Shown piece by piece: positions 34,263-42,336 of a stretch of 64,000 nucleotides of DNA (position 1 is its first letter; each line of letters begins with the position of its first letter). The notes beneath the pieces are model-generated. The model saw nothing but the letters and a program-made list of their open reading frames with translations. It was not told the DNA's origin and did no database searches. A program made the translations under genes and the position numbers. The stretch spans positions 1 through 64,000 of the forward strand of contig JBEKGS010000007.1 of the NCBI GenBank assembly GCA_050012675.1. Reading direction: 5' to 3'. The DNA comes from Fen-455 sp050012675. GTDB taxonomy: Bacteria; Actinomycetota; Acidimicrobiia; Acidimicrobiales; Bog-793.

Positions 34263-35660
34263 TCAGACTCTCGCCAGGTCCACGAACTTCGCGTAGTTCG
34301 CGATGAACGCCAGGTGGGCAGAGCCCGTCGGGCCATTGCGGTGCTTGGCGACTAGCACCTCGGCGGTTCCGCGGTCGGCCGAGTCCGGGTTGTAGACCTC
34401 GTCTCGGTAGATGAACATCACGACGTCGGCATCCTGCTCGATGGCGCCGCTCTCCCGGAGGTCCGCGAGCATGGGGCGTTTGTCCGCGCGGGCTTCGAGA
34501 CCACGCGACAACTGGCTGAGCGCCACGACTGGCAGCTGCAGTTCCCGAGCGAGAATCTTGAGCCCGCGGGAGATCTCGGAGATCTCGACTTGGCGGTTCT
34601 CGGCCGAGGTCCGGCCCGTCATGAGCTGAAGGTAATCGATGACGACGAGGCCGATGCCGTCCGAGGATCTCATCCGACGGGCTTTGGCGCGGATGTCCAT
34701 GATGGTCACGTTCGGATTGTCGTCTATGAACAGCGGCGCCATGTCGATGCGGCCGATCGCGCTCGATATTCGCGGCCAGTCACTGTCGAGCAGCCTGCCG
34801 TTGCGAAGTTTGCTGACGTCAAGGCGGGCTTCTGCTGCCAACACGCGCTGGGCAATCTCCAGGTGGCTCATCTCGAGCGAGAAGAACAGCACCGGGACGC
34901 CCTGGTTCGTAGAGGCGTGCGCCGCCAGTCCGAGTGCGAAAGCCGTCTTGCCCATTGACGGCCGGGCGCCCACGACGACCAGGTTGGAGGGCTGAAGACC
35001 CGAGAGGAGATAGTCGAGCTCGCTGTAGCCGGTCGGCACGCCGGTGATCGTCTCGCCCCTGTCGTAAAGGTGGTCGAGGCGTTCAAGGCTCTCGGTCAAA
35101 AGGTCCTTCAATGACCGCACGGAATCCGAGGTGCGTCGCTGGGCGACGTCGAACACCATCGCCTCGGCCTGGTCGAGCGCTCCGGCTACGTCGGACGGAA
35201 CCTCGTAGCCAATCTCGGCGATCTCGTGCGCGACTCCGATGAGACGCCGCAGCAGTGCGTGCTCTTGAACGATGCGCGCGTAGCGGCCCGCGCTCGAAAT
35301 GGCAGGCGTGTTGGCCTGCAACGCGATGAGGGCAGCTGCTCCACCCGAAGCGTCGAGCACTCCGACGCGACGAAGCTCCTCGGGAACCGTCACGTAGTCC
35401 GCAGGCTCACCCCTCGCGTAAAGCGAGGTGATTGCCTCGAAGATATGCGCGTGAGACGGCTTGTAGAAGTCCTCGGCGCTGACCTGTTCGACTACGACTG
35501 CGATCGCATCGCGCGAGAGCAGCATGGCTCCCAGCACGGACTCTTCGGCATCGAAGTTGTGCGGGGGTACCCGCGAGCCGCCAGCGGTCATGACCGTGGC
35601 CGAAGGGCCAGAGCCGCGCCCGCGCCGTGACATGTCTGGCACGGGCTGCAAAACAGTCAT
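34263..35660 (-). CDS. dnaB: Replicative DNA helicase
   Basis: A 465-aa DnaB hexameric helicase. N-terminal domain: PPHNFDAEESVLGAMLLSRD. RecA-like C-terminal domain: TGYSELDYLLSGLQPSNLVV, Walker A VGARPSMGKTAFALG, Walker B LVVIDYLQLMTG, LSQLSRGLEARADKRPMLAD and the final DQDADVV/FIYRDEVYN-type box. No intein is present. The frame opens at 35858, but the segment before ATG 35660 (MTVLQPVPD) is not DnaB-like. It is part of the rpsF-ssb-rpsR-rplI-dnaB order common in actinobacteria. Confidence 0.95.
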   Translation of the reverse strand: MTVLQPVPDMSRRGRGSGPSATVMTAGGSRVPPHNFDAEESVLGAMLLSRDAIAVVVEQVSAEDFYKPSHAHIFEAITSLYARGEPADYVTVPEELRRVGVLDASGGAAALIALQANTPAISSAGRYARIVQEHALLRRLIGVAHEIAEIGYEVPSDVAGALDQAEAMVFDVAQRRTSDSVRSLKDLLTESLERLDHLYDRGETITGVPTGYSELDYLLSGLQPSNLVVVGARPSMGKTAFALGLAAHASTNQGVPVLFFSLEMSHLEIAQRVLAAEARLDVSKLRNGRLLDSDWPRISSAIGRIDMAPLFIDDNPNVTIMDIRAKARRMRSSDGIGLVVIDYLQLMTGRTSAENRQVEISEISRGLKILARELQLPVVALSQLSRGLEARADKRPMLADLRESGAIEQDADVVMFIYRDEVYNPDSADRGTAEVLVAKHRNGPTGSAHLAFIANYAKFVDLARV

Positions 35661-35889
35661 CGTGCTAAGGATGAGCGCGCTGCCCTGGGGGACGCTAGGG
35701 CCGGATCTTGTGGATTTCCCGCAGAATTCCAGGAAGATCCTGTGCACGGAACGTGGACAAGCGTGCCCGCACCCCTGTTGGTGACCGCGCTGGCGCCTGT
35801 CCACAGGTCCTGCTCGAAAAGACGGGCCCCATACGCCAGCACGGCCGCATCGTGACACCCGGCTGTATCACTGCCGGGGCGGCTCACAG

Positions 35890-36339
35890 TCAGCTCGAGC
35901 TCACTACCTCCAAGGTGAGGCGGAACTCGACGTCGGGATGGAGCCGAACTCCCACTTCGTGGGAGCCGAGGGTCTTGATGGCGTCGTCGATGACGAGCCG
36001 CCGCCGATCGAGCTCGACTCCGGACTGGCGGCTTACAGCCTCGACAATGTCAGAGGCTGTGACGGAACCGAAAAGCCTTCCCTCACTGCCGGACCGTGCC
36101 TCGATACGAAACACGATCGGGACGAGCTTACGGGCAATGGCCTCGGCGCCTTCACGGTTACGGGCATCTTTCAGGTCGCGTGAGCGGCGCATTGCGGCGG
36201 CCTGGTCCTCGATCCCCACACTGGCCGCTATGGCGCGACCCTGAGGCACCAGGTAGTTCCTCGCGAAACCGTCGGAGACGTCCGTGATGTCTCCCCGCTT
36301 GCCCACGCCCGGGACGTCGGTACGCAGAACGACCTTCAC
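35890..36339 (-). CDS. rplI: 50S ribosomal protein L9
   Basis: 149 aa, starting MKVVLRTDVPGVGKRGDITD and VSDGFARNYLVPQGRAI, the classic L9 N-terminal domain, then the connecting helix and the C-terminal domain with LFGSVTASDIVEAV. Normal length. Its start overlaps the rpsR stop by 4 bp. A 229-bp gap (35661-35889) separates it from dnaB. Confidence 0.96.
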   Translation of the reverse strand: MKVVLRTDVPGVGKRGDITDVSDGFARNYLVPQGRAIAASVGIEDQAAAMRRSRDLKDARNREGAEAIARKLVPIVFRIEARSGSEGRLFGSVTASDIVEAVSRQSGVELDRRRLVIDDAIKTLGSHEVGVRLHPDVEFRLTLEVVSSS

Positions 36340-36797
36340 TGCGCACCCACCTCGTCGTCGATGGCGGCCAGATCGAGCGGCTCAATCTCCGAGTCCTCGA
36401 TGTCGTCTTCCAGCACGGTGTCGGTGAGCCCCTCGAGGTCCGGCTCGTCGGGCAATTCGGCACGGGGCACCCCGCGCCCGCCGCCGGCTCCACGGCCCGC
36501 CCCACGTCCCCCGGGCCGCTCGCTCGTCGTCCGCTGCGTGAAGGGAAGAAGCGCCAGCTCCCGAGCGGTCTTTATAGCCAGGGCGACCTCACGCTGGTGC
36601 TGAGCACAGTTGCCCGACACCCGCCGTGCCCGGATCTTGCCCCGGTCGGACATGAACTTGCGCAGCAGGTTCACGTCCTTGTAGTCGACCCAGGTGGCGT
36701 GCTCCTTGCAGAAGATGCAGATCTTCTTCTTCGTACGCCGACCGGTCTCTTTCGGAACGCGGCGGGTACCACGATCTCGATCATTGTTGCGTGCCAT
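36336..36797 (-). CDS. rpsR: 30S ribosomal protein S18 with long acidic C-terminal extension
   Basis: 153 aa, twice the usual 75-90. Residues 1-90 are S18: KKKICIFCKEHATWVDYKDV, NLLRKFMSDRGKIRARRVSG and NCAQHQREVALAIKTARELA, with the zinc-type Cys set (CIFC, NCAQH). Residues about 90-153 form an extension with a Gly/Arg-rich linker (GGRGAGRGAGGGRG) and a strongly acidic tail (DIEDSEIEPLDLAAIDDEVG). The extension is in frame, ends at a normal stop coupled to rplI, and shows no frameshift. Confidence 0.95.
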   Translation of the reverse strand: MARNNDRDRGTRRVPKETGRRTKKKICIFCKEHATWVDYKDVNLLRKFMSDRGKIRARRVSGNCAQHQREVALAIKTARELALLPFTQRTTSERPGGRGAGRGAGGGRGVPRAELPDEPDLEGLTDTVLEDDIEDSEIEPLDLAAIDDEVGAQ

Positions 36798-37274
36798 CTA
36801 GAAGGGCTCCTCGTCGTAGGCCGCGAAGGGTTCGCTGGCAGGTTGAGCAGCCGGACGGGGGGCAGCACTACGGCCGCCACCGCCACCCGGACCACCGTCC
36901 GAAGGTCCGCGCCTCTCGTTCTTTACCACCTGTGCGGTTGCCCAACGCAGGCTCGGGCCAAGCTCGTCGGCCACGATCTCGATCTTCGACCGCTTGTCGC
37001 CTTCGGCCGTTTCCCAGCTGCGCTGCTCGAGCCGGCCGGTGACAATCACCCTTGCTCCCCGGGTCAGGGTCTCACTCACGTTCTCCGCCATCTCGCGCCA
37101 ACACACGACGTCGAAGAAGGAGGTCGCTTCCTCCCACTCCTGGGTCTGGCGATTCTGCCAGCGGCGGTTCACCGCCAGTCCGAAGCTCGCTGTGGCCTGC
37201 CCGTTCGGCGTGAATCGCAGCTCAGGGTCACGCGTGACGTTGCCTACCAGCGTGACGGAGTTCCCGTTCGACAT
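36798..37274 (-). CDS. ssb: Single-stranded DNA-binding protein
   Basis: 158 aa. The OB fold is MSNGNSVTLVGNVTRDPELR, then FGLAVNRRWQNRQTQEWEEA and FFDVVCWREMAENVSETLTR, and the flexible glycine-rich tail ends in DEEPF, the acidic tip that recruits partner proteins. The frame extends back to 37424, but those codons overlap rpsF. The ATG at 37274 is the family start, 20 bp after the rpsF stop. Confidence 0.95.
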   Translation of the reverse strand: MSNGNSVTLVGNVTRDPELRFTPNGQATASFGLAVNRRWQNRQTQEWEEATSFFDVVCWREMAENVSETLTRGARVIVTGRLEQRSWETAEGDKRSKIEIVADELGPSLRWATAQVVKNERRGPSDGGPGGGGGRSAAPRPAAQPASEPFAAYDEEPF

Positions 37275-37293
37275 TTCATTCGCTCCAGTTCGC

Positions 37294-37665
37294 TCAGTTC
37301 GCCGCTTTGGCCCGGGCAGCCTTGCGAACAGCGGTCTCCCGCCGCTTCGCTTCAGCTCGAAGGGCACGCCCGCTTTGCTTGTCCGGTTGCCGGAGCACCT
37401 TGTGGCGAAGCACGTTGTCGTCAAGAGTCAGCATCCGGTCGAGTTCAGCCACTAGGGCTGGATCGGCCGTGAACTCGATAAGGACGTAGTAACCCTCGCT
37501 ACGGTGCTTGAGCTCATACGCGAAACTGCGGCGTCCCCAACGCTCCGCACGACCGGGGTTGCCCCCACGATCGCGCACCAGCGCGGTGATGCGATCAAGA
37601 CTGCCGTTGATGTCACCATCTTCCAGGCCGACATCGAAAATGACCATGACTTCGTAGGGCCGCAC
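37294..37665 (-). CDS. rpsF: 30S ribosomal protein S6
   Basis: 123 aa: MRPYEVMVIFDVGLEDGDIN, RWGRRSFAYELKHRSEGYYV and DDNVLRHKVLR are S6 motifs. A lysine/alanine/arginine-rich tail extends the C-terminus. GTG start with GGAGGAGG upstream. It is the first gene of the rpsF-ssb-rpsR-rplI unit, in which S6 and S18 bind each other on the 30S subunit. Confidence 0.95.
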   Translation of the reverse strand: MRPYEVMVIFDVGLEDGDINGSLDRITALVRDRGGNPGRAERWGRRSFAYELKHRSEGYYVLIEFTADPALVAELDRMLTLDDNVLRHKVLRQPDKQSGRALRAEAKRRETAVRKAARAKAAN

Positions 37666-37811
37666 GGCGGCCTCACCTCCTCCGGACCCGGCGCGCTGGG
37701 CGCTCGGGGCCCCGGCTCTGACGGGGCAGGGGTTTAGGGAACGACATCATGGTAGCCGAGCCCGGCAGCGCTCGGCGCGGGTCCACGCCGAGAGCTTCGC
37801 AGGCAGATGTG

Positions 37812-38678
37812 TCACACAGCCGTCCGCCCTTGTTCGGGAGACAGGCCGAGCGCCGAGCGCAGCTCCGAAGACGCGTGGTACGACTCGGCCTCGGACGGAT
37901 ACCGTCCTGCCCTCACGTCGGCTGCCCATTCACTCACCGCCGCGGTAGCGGCGGCGCCCAGCTCTGCGTAACGGCGCACGAACCTGGGAACTGTCGGTCC
38001 CGCCAGACCTAGGAGGTCGTGCAGGACGATGACCTGCCCGTCACAGGCCGGCCCCGCCCCGATGCCGATCGTGGGGACGTCGACCTCTTCGGTGATGCGT
38101 TCAGCCAGGGCATCGGGCACACCCTCGAGCACGATGGCAAAACATCCCGCAGCGACGAGAGCCTCCGCGTCCCGACGCAGCTCGGAGGCGGCCACCATCT
38201 CGCGCCCTTGCACCTTGTAGCCGCCCATGGCATGAACAGACTGTGGGGTGAGTCCGAGGTGGCCCATTACAGGTATCTCGGCCTCAATAATGGCCCGCAC
38301 CGCGGGAACTCGTCGGCGGCCACCCTCGAGCTTCACCGCCTGGGCCCCGGCTCGCACGAGGACGGCCGCGTTGTGGACCGTGTCACTGGCCTCGAGATGG
38401 TAGGTGAGCCAGGGCATGTCGCCCACGAGCAGAGCTCGCGGCTTCGCGCGGGCGACGGCACCGACGTGATGGGCGAGGTCCTCGATGCCGACATGGAGAG
38501 TGTCCTCCCATCCGAGCACGACCTCGGCGAGGGTATCGCCGACGAGGATCACGTCGACATCGGCTTGGTCCACGGCGCGGGCAAAGGGCGCGTCGTAGGC
38601 CGTGATCATGACAATGGGTTGTGCCCCCCGGCTCCGCTTGCGTGCGCGGATGTCGGGCACCGACACGTTCTCTGTCAT
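37812..38678 (-). CDS. panB: 3-methyl-2-oxobutanoate hydroxymethyltransferase
   Basis: 288 aa, first step of pantothenate synthesis: adds a hydroxymethyl group from methylene-THF to 2-oxoisovalerate, making ketopantoate. Seen motifs: PIVMITAYDAPFARAVDQA, VILVGDTLAEVVLGWEDTL (metal-binding Asp), GAQAVKLEGG, IPVMGHLGLTPQSVHAMGGY and TIGIGAGPACDGQVIVLHDL. The segment around DTLAEV differs from the common DSLGMV but keeps the metal ligands. GGAGGAGGT lies before the ATG at 38678. panC and panD are not in the window. Confidence 0.95.
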   Translation of the reverse strand: MTENVSVPDIRARKRSRGAQPIVMITAYDAPFARAVDQADVDVILVGDTLAEVVLGWEDTLHVGIEDLAHHVGAVARAKPRALLVGDMPWLTYHLEASDTVHNAAVLVRAGAQAVKLEGGRRRVPAVRAIIEAEIPVMGHLGLTPQSVHAMGGYKVQGREMVAASELRRDAEALVAAGCFAIVLEGVPDALAERITEEVDVPTIGIGAGPACDGQVIVLHDLLGLAGPTVPRFVRRYAELGAAATAAVSEWAADVRAGRYPSEAESYHASSELRSALGLSPEQGRTAV

Positions 38679-38721
38679 CTTCGGGACCTCCTCCCGTCCG
38701 GCGCACCAGGGCTGCCGGCGG

Positions 38722-39141
38722 TCAATCAGCGGTCGTGCCTCCTGGTGCGAAAACGCTCAGGAGATGGTTCCAAGCACATCCGGTGCAAACTTCGACGACG
38801 TAGCAAGCTACGTCGGCACTACGACTGCCCGTCCTGCGCTCGAGCTCGCGAAGGTCGGCGAGCGGAAGTCCGCCCGGGGGAAGTCCGGGCCCGAATGCGA
38901 ACGTCACGAGCACGAGCTGCTCGTGCTCGCAGATGGGACACTCGGTATCGGTCTCGCGCCCGAGGTTCTTCGCGACACGGAGCAACTCGGGCTGAGCGTC
39001 GCAGACATCGAGCCGACCGAGGCGACCCCGCCGGTACTCCTTGACTATCGACTCGCGGATCAGTCGGTATTCGATCCGGCCGGGACGCGCAAGTCCGCCG
39101 ACTCCCCAACTCGACTCTGGACCGCTCCGGACGCTCGACAT
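38722..39141 (-). CDS. DUF5318 family protein
   Basis: A 139-aa actinobacterial protein: RIEYRLIRESIVKEYRRGRL, DVCDAQPELLRVAKNLGRET, ECPICEHEQLVLVTFAFGPG and VVEVCTGCAWNHLLSVFAPG. Two CxxC pairs (CPIC, CTGC) suggest a zinc ribbon-like fold. It is conserved in actinobacteria, but its role is not known to me. The frame opens far upstream (39939), and the ATG at 39141 gives the family length. Confidence 0.8.
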   Translation of the reverse strand: MSSVRSGPESSWGVGGLARPGRIEYRLIRESIVKEYRRGRLGRLDVCDAQPELLRVAKNLGRETDTECPICEHEQLVLVTFAFGPGLPPGGLPLADLRELERRTGSRSADVACYVVEVCTGCAWNHLLSVFAPGGTTAD

Positions 39142-39312
39142 CCCGGCCAGGCTACCGTGCCCGCCACCCCGGCTTTGACCGTCGCGAGTCAGCGAGACCG
39201 AGAGAGCCGGTCGTGGCGCGTCGGCCCAGAGCACAACCGCCGATGTCACGCTCAGCACGACCTGTACGACCAGCGGCGCTTCGCCACCGCCGGGCCGCTC
39301 CGAACGTGTCGG

Positions 39313-39337
39313 ACGACATATCGTTTCGATATGTCGT
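39313..39337. promoter_or_regulatory. PadR operator: perfect 11-bp inverted repeat with 3-bp spacer
   Basis: ACGACATATCG (39313-39323), TTT, CGATATGTCGT (39327-39337). It contains the ATAT/ATGT core seen in PadR sites and lies where the -35 box of the padR promoter would be. The -10 box TACAAT (39343-39348) follows 5 bp later. Confidence 0.7.
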
Positions 39338-39342
39338 CGTGA

Positions 39343-39348
39343 TACAAT
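39343..39348 (+). promoter_or_regulatory. -10 box TACAAT of the leaderless padR-ino1 promoter
   Basis: TACAAT is followed by 6 nt and then the GTG at 39355, so the transcript should begin at the start codon. There is no Shine-Dalgarno sequence and no consensus -35, because the operator palindrome occupies that position. Confidence 0.6.
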
Positions 39349-39354
39349 GGCGCT

Positions 39355-40125
39355 GTGCTCGAGTTGGCGATCCTGGGGTTGTTGAAGGAACACCCAATGC
39401 ACGGCTACGACCTGCGTAAAAGGATGCGGGAGGATTTCGGCCTTCTTTCGAGCCTTTCCTTCGGTTCCCTGTACCCGGCTCTGGCACGACTCGAAGCTTC
39501 GGGCGCGGTGCGCGAGGTCCCTTCCGAGCACCGCAGTGCCGGAGGGCAGGCCACCACGACGTTCGTGTCCGCCGGCTCGATCGCCGGTGAGAGGGCGGCG
39601 TTCAGGGCACGCCTCGCCTCTCGCCGCGCAGCATCGGCCCGATCGGGCGCCGGCACACGGGGCCGGCGCGTATATGAGATCACCGCCCGCGGCGACGAGT
39701 TGTTCCGTCACCTGCTCGAGACCGAGGAGCCCAAGTCCGAGGGCGGGCGCGGCTTCGCGCTGCGCTGGGCCTTCGCCGGCTATTTGAGCCCCGAGGCACG
39801 GCTCGCGCTCCTGCAGCGCCGGCGCACCCAGCTCTTGGTCACAAGGGAAGGCTCGCGCCGGGCCGTCGAGTCTCCGTGGAGGACACTCGACCGATACCAG
39901 CGTTCCCTCGTCGACCACGACAAGGAAGCGACCGAACACGACCTGAACTGGATCGACCGTCTCATCGCCACCGAACAGGCGACCCAGGTCGCCTCACCGG
40001 CGCCCAGCGTGGCGTTCGGATCACCAACCCAAGCCGTTGAAAACCCGTCTGCGATCTCGAACGCGTCAGTCGCCCACGCGCGTCCGGCGTTCAAGAGAGC
40101 GGCCACTGAAAGGAGCAATACATGA
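39355..40125 (+). CDS. PadR family transcriptional regulator
   Basis: A 256-aa PadR protein. The winged helix starts MLELAILGLLKEHPMHGYDL, with FGSLYPALARLEASGAV as recognition helix. The wing is interrupted: about 40 residues rich in Ala/Arg/Ser lie between the two wing strands, before RRVYEITARGDELFRHLL resumes the normal fold. A helical C-terminal domain follows (HDLNWIDRLIATEQ) with a 60-residue unstructured tail. Its stop overlaps the ino1 start (ATGA), so it is translated together with inositol phosphate synthase. It is presumably autoregulated through 39313-39337. Confidence 0.88.
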   Translation: MLELAILGLLKEHPMHGYDLRKRMREDFGLLSSLSFGSLYPALARLEASGAVREVPSEHRSAGGQATTTFVSAGSIAGERAAFRARLASRRAASARSGAGTRGRRVYEITARGDELFRHLLETEEPKSEGGRGFALRWAFAGYLSPEARLALLQRRRTQLLVTREGSRRAVESPWRTLDRYQRSLVDHDKEATEHDLNWIDRLIATEQATQVASPAPSVAFGSPTQAVENPSAISNASVAHARPAFKRAATERSNT

Positions 40126-41204
40126 ATCGCACGGCCCGAAAGATCAAGGTCGCCATCGCGGGAGTCGGCAACTGCGCCTGCTCGCTTGTACAAGGGATCG
40201 AGTACTACCGGGACGCCGATCCAGAAGACCACGTGCCAGGTCTCATGCACGTCTCACTCGGTGGCTACCACGTCGGTGACACAGAATTTGTGGCCGCCTT
40301 CGACGTGGACGCGGCAAAGGTGGGCCTCGACCTCTCCAAGGCTGTGTTCGCGTCTAACAACTGCACGCTGCGGTTCTCCGATGTCCCCGCTCTCGGAGTG
40401 ACCGTTGAGCGCGGGCCGACATTCGACGGGCTCGGCCTGTACTACCGCAAGGTCATAGAGGAGTCGCCTGCCAAACCTGTCGATGTCGCCGAAGTACTGC
40501 GCAAGACAGGAGCCGAGGTGCTGGTCGCCTACCTGCCGGTTGGCTCAGAAGAGGCCCAGAAGCACTACGCCGCGGCCGCCCTCGAGGCCGGCGTCGCCTT
40601 CGTCAACGCCATTCCCGTCTTCATCGCGAGCGATCCCGAATGGGCGGACCGTTTCACCGCTGCGGGCATCCCGATCATCGGTGACGACATCAAGAGCCAG
40701 GTGGGCTCGACGATCGTCCACCGGGTCCTGACCCGCCTGTTCGAGGACCGGGGCATGATCCTCGACCGCACCTACCAGCTCAACGTGGCCGGCAACATGG
40801 ACTTCATGAACATGCTGGAGCGTGACCGACTGATATCGAAGAAGATCTCGAAGACCCGCGCCGTCACGAGTCAGATCGATCGCGCGATCGCGCCGGACAA
40901 CGTGCACATTGGCCCTTCGGACCACGTGCCATGGCTCGAGGACCGCAAATGGGCCTACATCCGCATGGAGGGCCGCAACTTCGGCGATGCGCCGCTCAAC
41001 TTGGAGGTGAAGCTTGAGGTCCACGACTCTCCGAACTCTGCAGGCGTCATCATCGACGCCCTGCGGTGTGCCAGGATCGGACTGGACCGGGGACTCGGCG
41101 GACCACTGATCGGCCCGTCGTCCTACTTCATGAAGTCGCCGCCGGTGCAGTTCCACGACGACGAGGCCTACCGGATGGTCGAGGAATTCGCTGCCAACGC
41201 CTGA
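40122..41204 (+). CDS. ino1: Myo-inositol-3-phosphate synthase
   Basis: A 360-aa NAD-dependent enzyme turning glucose 6-phosphate into inositol phosphate, the precursor of phosphatidylinositol and mycothiol. The NAD site is VAIAGVGNCACSLVQGIEYY, and catalytic/substrate motifs include PVFIASDPEWADRFTAAGIP, GDDIKSQVGSTIVHRVLTRL and NVAGNMDFMNMLERDRL. Its length matches the short actinobacterial/archaeal type. It is coupled to the upstream PadR gene, a linkage often found in actinobacteria. Confidence 0.95.
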   Translation: MNRTARKIKVAIAGVGNCACSLVQGIEYYRDADPEDHVPGLMHVSLGGYHVGDTEFVAAFDVDAAKVGLDLSKAVFASNNCTLRFSDVPALGVTVERGPTFDGLGLYYRKVIEESPAKPVDVAEVLRKTGAEVLVAYLPVGSEEAQKHYAAAALEAGVAFVNAIPVFIASDPEWADRFTAAGIPIIGDDIKSQVGSTIVHRVLTRLFEDRGMILDRTYQLNVAGNMDFMNMLERDRLISKKISKTRAVTSQIDRAIAPDNVHIGPSDHVPWLEDRKWAYIRMEGRNFGDAPLNLEVKLEVHDSPNSAGVIIDALRCARIGLDRGLGGPLIGPSSYFMKSPPVQFHDDEAYRMVEEFAANA

Positions 41205-41220
41205 CGAACCCCGGTCCGGA

Positions 41221-42318
41221 GTGGCAACCGACACCTCTGCGATTCTCGGTTACGCGTCAGCCGTCGGGTCCGCCCCGCCGCCGTCATTGTTCGCGCGGCG
41301 GGGCGACCCGGCTCTTGCTGAGGCCTTCTCGGAAATACTGAGGGCTCCGCGGCCCATCGGCCAGGTCGAGGATGTCGAACTACTTGCAAAGCTTCTCTGG
41401 GACGACGTCTTGCGCGGCATCAGCTCCGACCCGGAGTTGATCCGCCTCGCAATCTCGTTTTTCCACGAGTTGGGGTTCCTGTGCAAGTACAAGTCCTACG
41501 GCGTGAAGGTGGCTTCTCCCTTCGGGTACTCGCTGTTCGTGCTCGAGGATGGCAAGGGTTTCAGTTTTCAGCTTCACGCATCGCGCAAGCTCGAGGCGTT
41601 TCACATCCTGGAGACTGCCGAGTCGAGCTTCGTCTATCTGTCGTCAGAGGCCGAATGGCACGAATCCGGCGAGCTCAAGGCTCGGGAGTGGGCGGAGTCC
41701 AGGCGTCTACAGCCTGAGTCCGCTTGCGCCTATCGTCCGAGCGCGGGTGACGTGATCGAAGTCGGGCAAACCAAGCTTGTCCACACTGTTGTCGGCTGTG
41801 TCCTGGAGGAGTTCGCGACCTGTTCGACCGACACCGTGGTGCGGCTGTTCGACCAGAACGCCGGTCAGGCAGTCCGCCTGCCAAGGGCACATCTCGACAT
41901 TGCGGACATCTTGCGGCGAACAGCGTGGTTGCCGAGGAGGAAGCTGAGCCGCGTGGAACGGGGTTGGTCGGCTGTCGGTTTCCAGCCTGACGATCCGCTG
42001 ATCGATGTCCAGGGCGAGCTGACCGCACGCCGCATCTTGCTGCCGGGTCGAGGGGACGATCTCAGCTTCGCTCCCTTGAGCGGCCGGCTCGTGGTGATCG
42101 TCCCGTTGAACAAGGCGATAGCGGTTGCCGCCGCCGACGCGAGTTGGACCGTCGCTCCCGGCAAGACCGTGGTCATTCCCGAGAATGTTTCCTTCGGCAT
42201 CCGAGCCGCTGATTCTGACAGTTTGTTCGCACTTCACGTCGTCAGCACAGAACTGGCGCTGAAAGACGGGCGATACGCGCCCAATCGAAAGACAGACAGA
42301 ACAGCCGGTATCGGGTGA
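41221..42318 (+). CDS. Cupin protein resembling type I phosphomannose isomerase
   Basis: A 365-aa protein not assignable with certainty. The middle region LVHTVVGCVLEEFATCSTDT, then VVRLFDQN, mirrors the H..G...EixqxSDtTyRlyD signature of phosphomannose isomerase cupins, and an RRILLPGRGDDLSFAPL...VVIVPLNK...WTVAPGKTVVIPENVSFGI stretch looks like a second cupin barrel. The zinc-ligand set of true PMI is only partly recognisable. It begins 16 bp after ino1 (GTG start) and is convergent with the E1 gene, so it probably belongs to the inositol operon. A sugar-phosphate isomerase, or a sensor derived from one, is possible. Confidence 0.55.
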   Translation: MATDTSAILGYASAVGSAPPPSLFARRGDPALAEAFSEILRAPRPIGQVEDVELLAKLLWDDVLRGISSDPELIRLAISFFHELGFLCKYKSYGVKVASPFGYSLFVLEDGKGFSFQLHASRKLEAFHILETAESSFVYLSSEAEWHESGELKAREWAESRRLQPESACAYRPSAGDVIEVGQTKLVHTVVGCVLEEFATCSTDTVVRLFDQNAGQAVRLPRAHLDIADILRRTAWLPRRKLSRVERGWSAVGFQPDDPLIDVQGELTARRILLPGRGDDLSFAPLSGRLVVIVPLNKAIAVAAADASWTVAPGKTVVIPENVSFGIRAADSDSLFALHVVSTELALKDGRYAPNRKTDRTAGIG

Positions 42319-42336
42319 CGGCGAAGAGTTTCGAGC

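Noticed and set aside
32693..34306. 537-codon plus-strand ORF
   Set aside because: It is antisense to the LCP gene, arginine/glycine-rich, with no domain. It is a GC-skew shadow of a real minus-strand gene.
37666..37740. Possible S6:S18 autoregulatory leader before rpsF
   Set aside because: GC-rich pairings exist, but the specific CCG-bulge motif could not be placed with confidence by eye.
37771..37792. Hairpin CTCGGCG/CGCCGAG after panB as a terminator
   Set aside because: The 7-bp stem is followed by GC-rich sequence with no T-run, so it is not a convincing intrinsic terminator.
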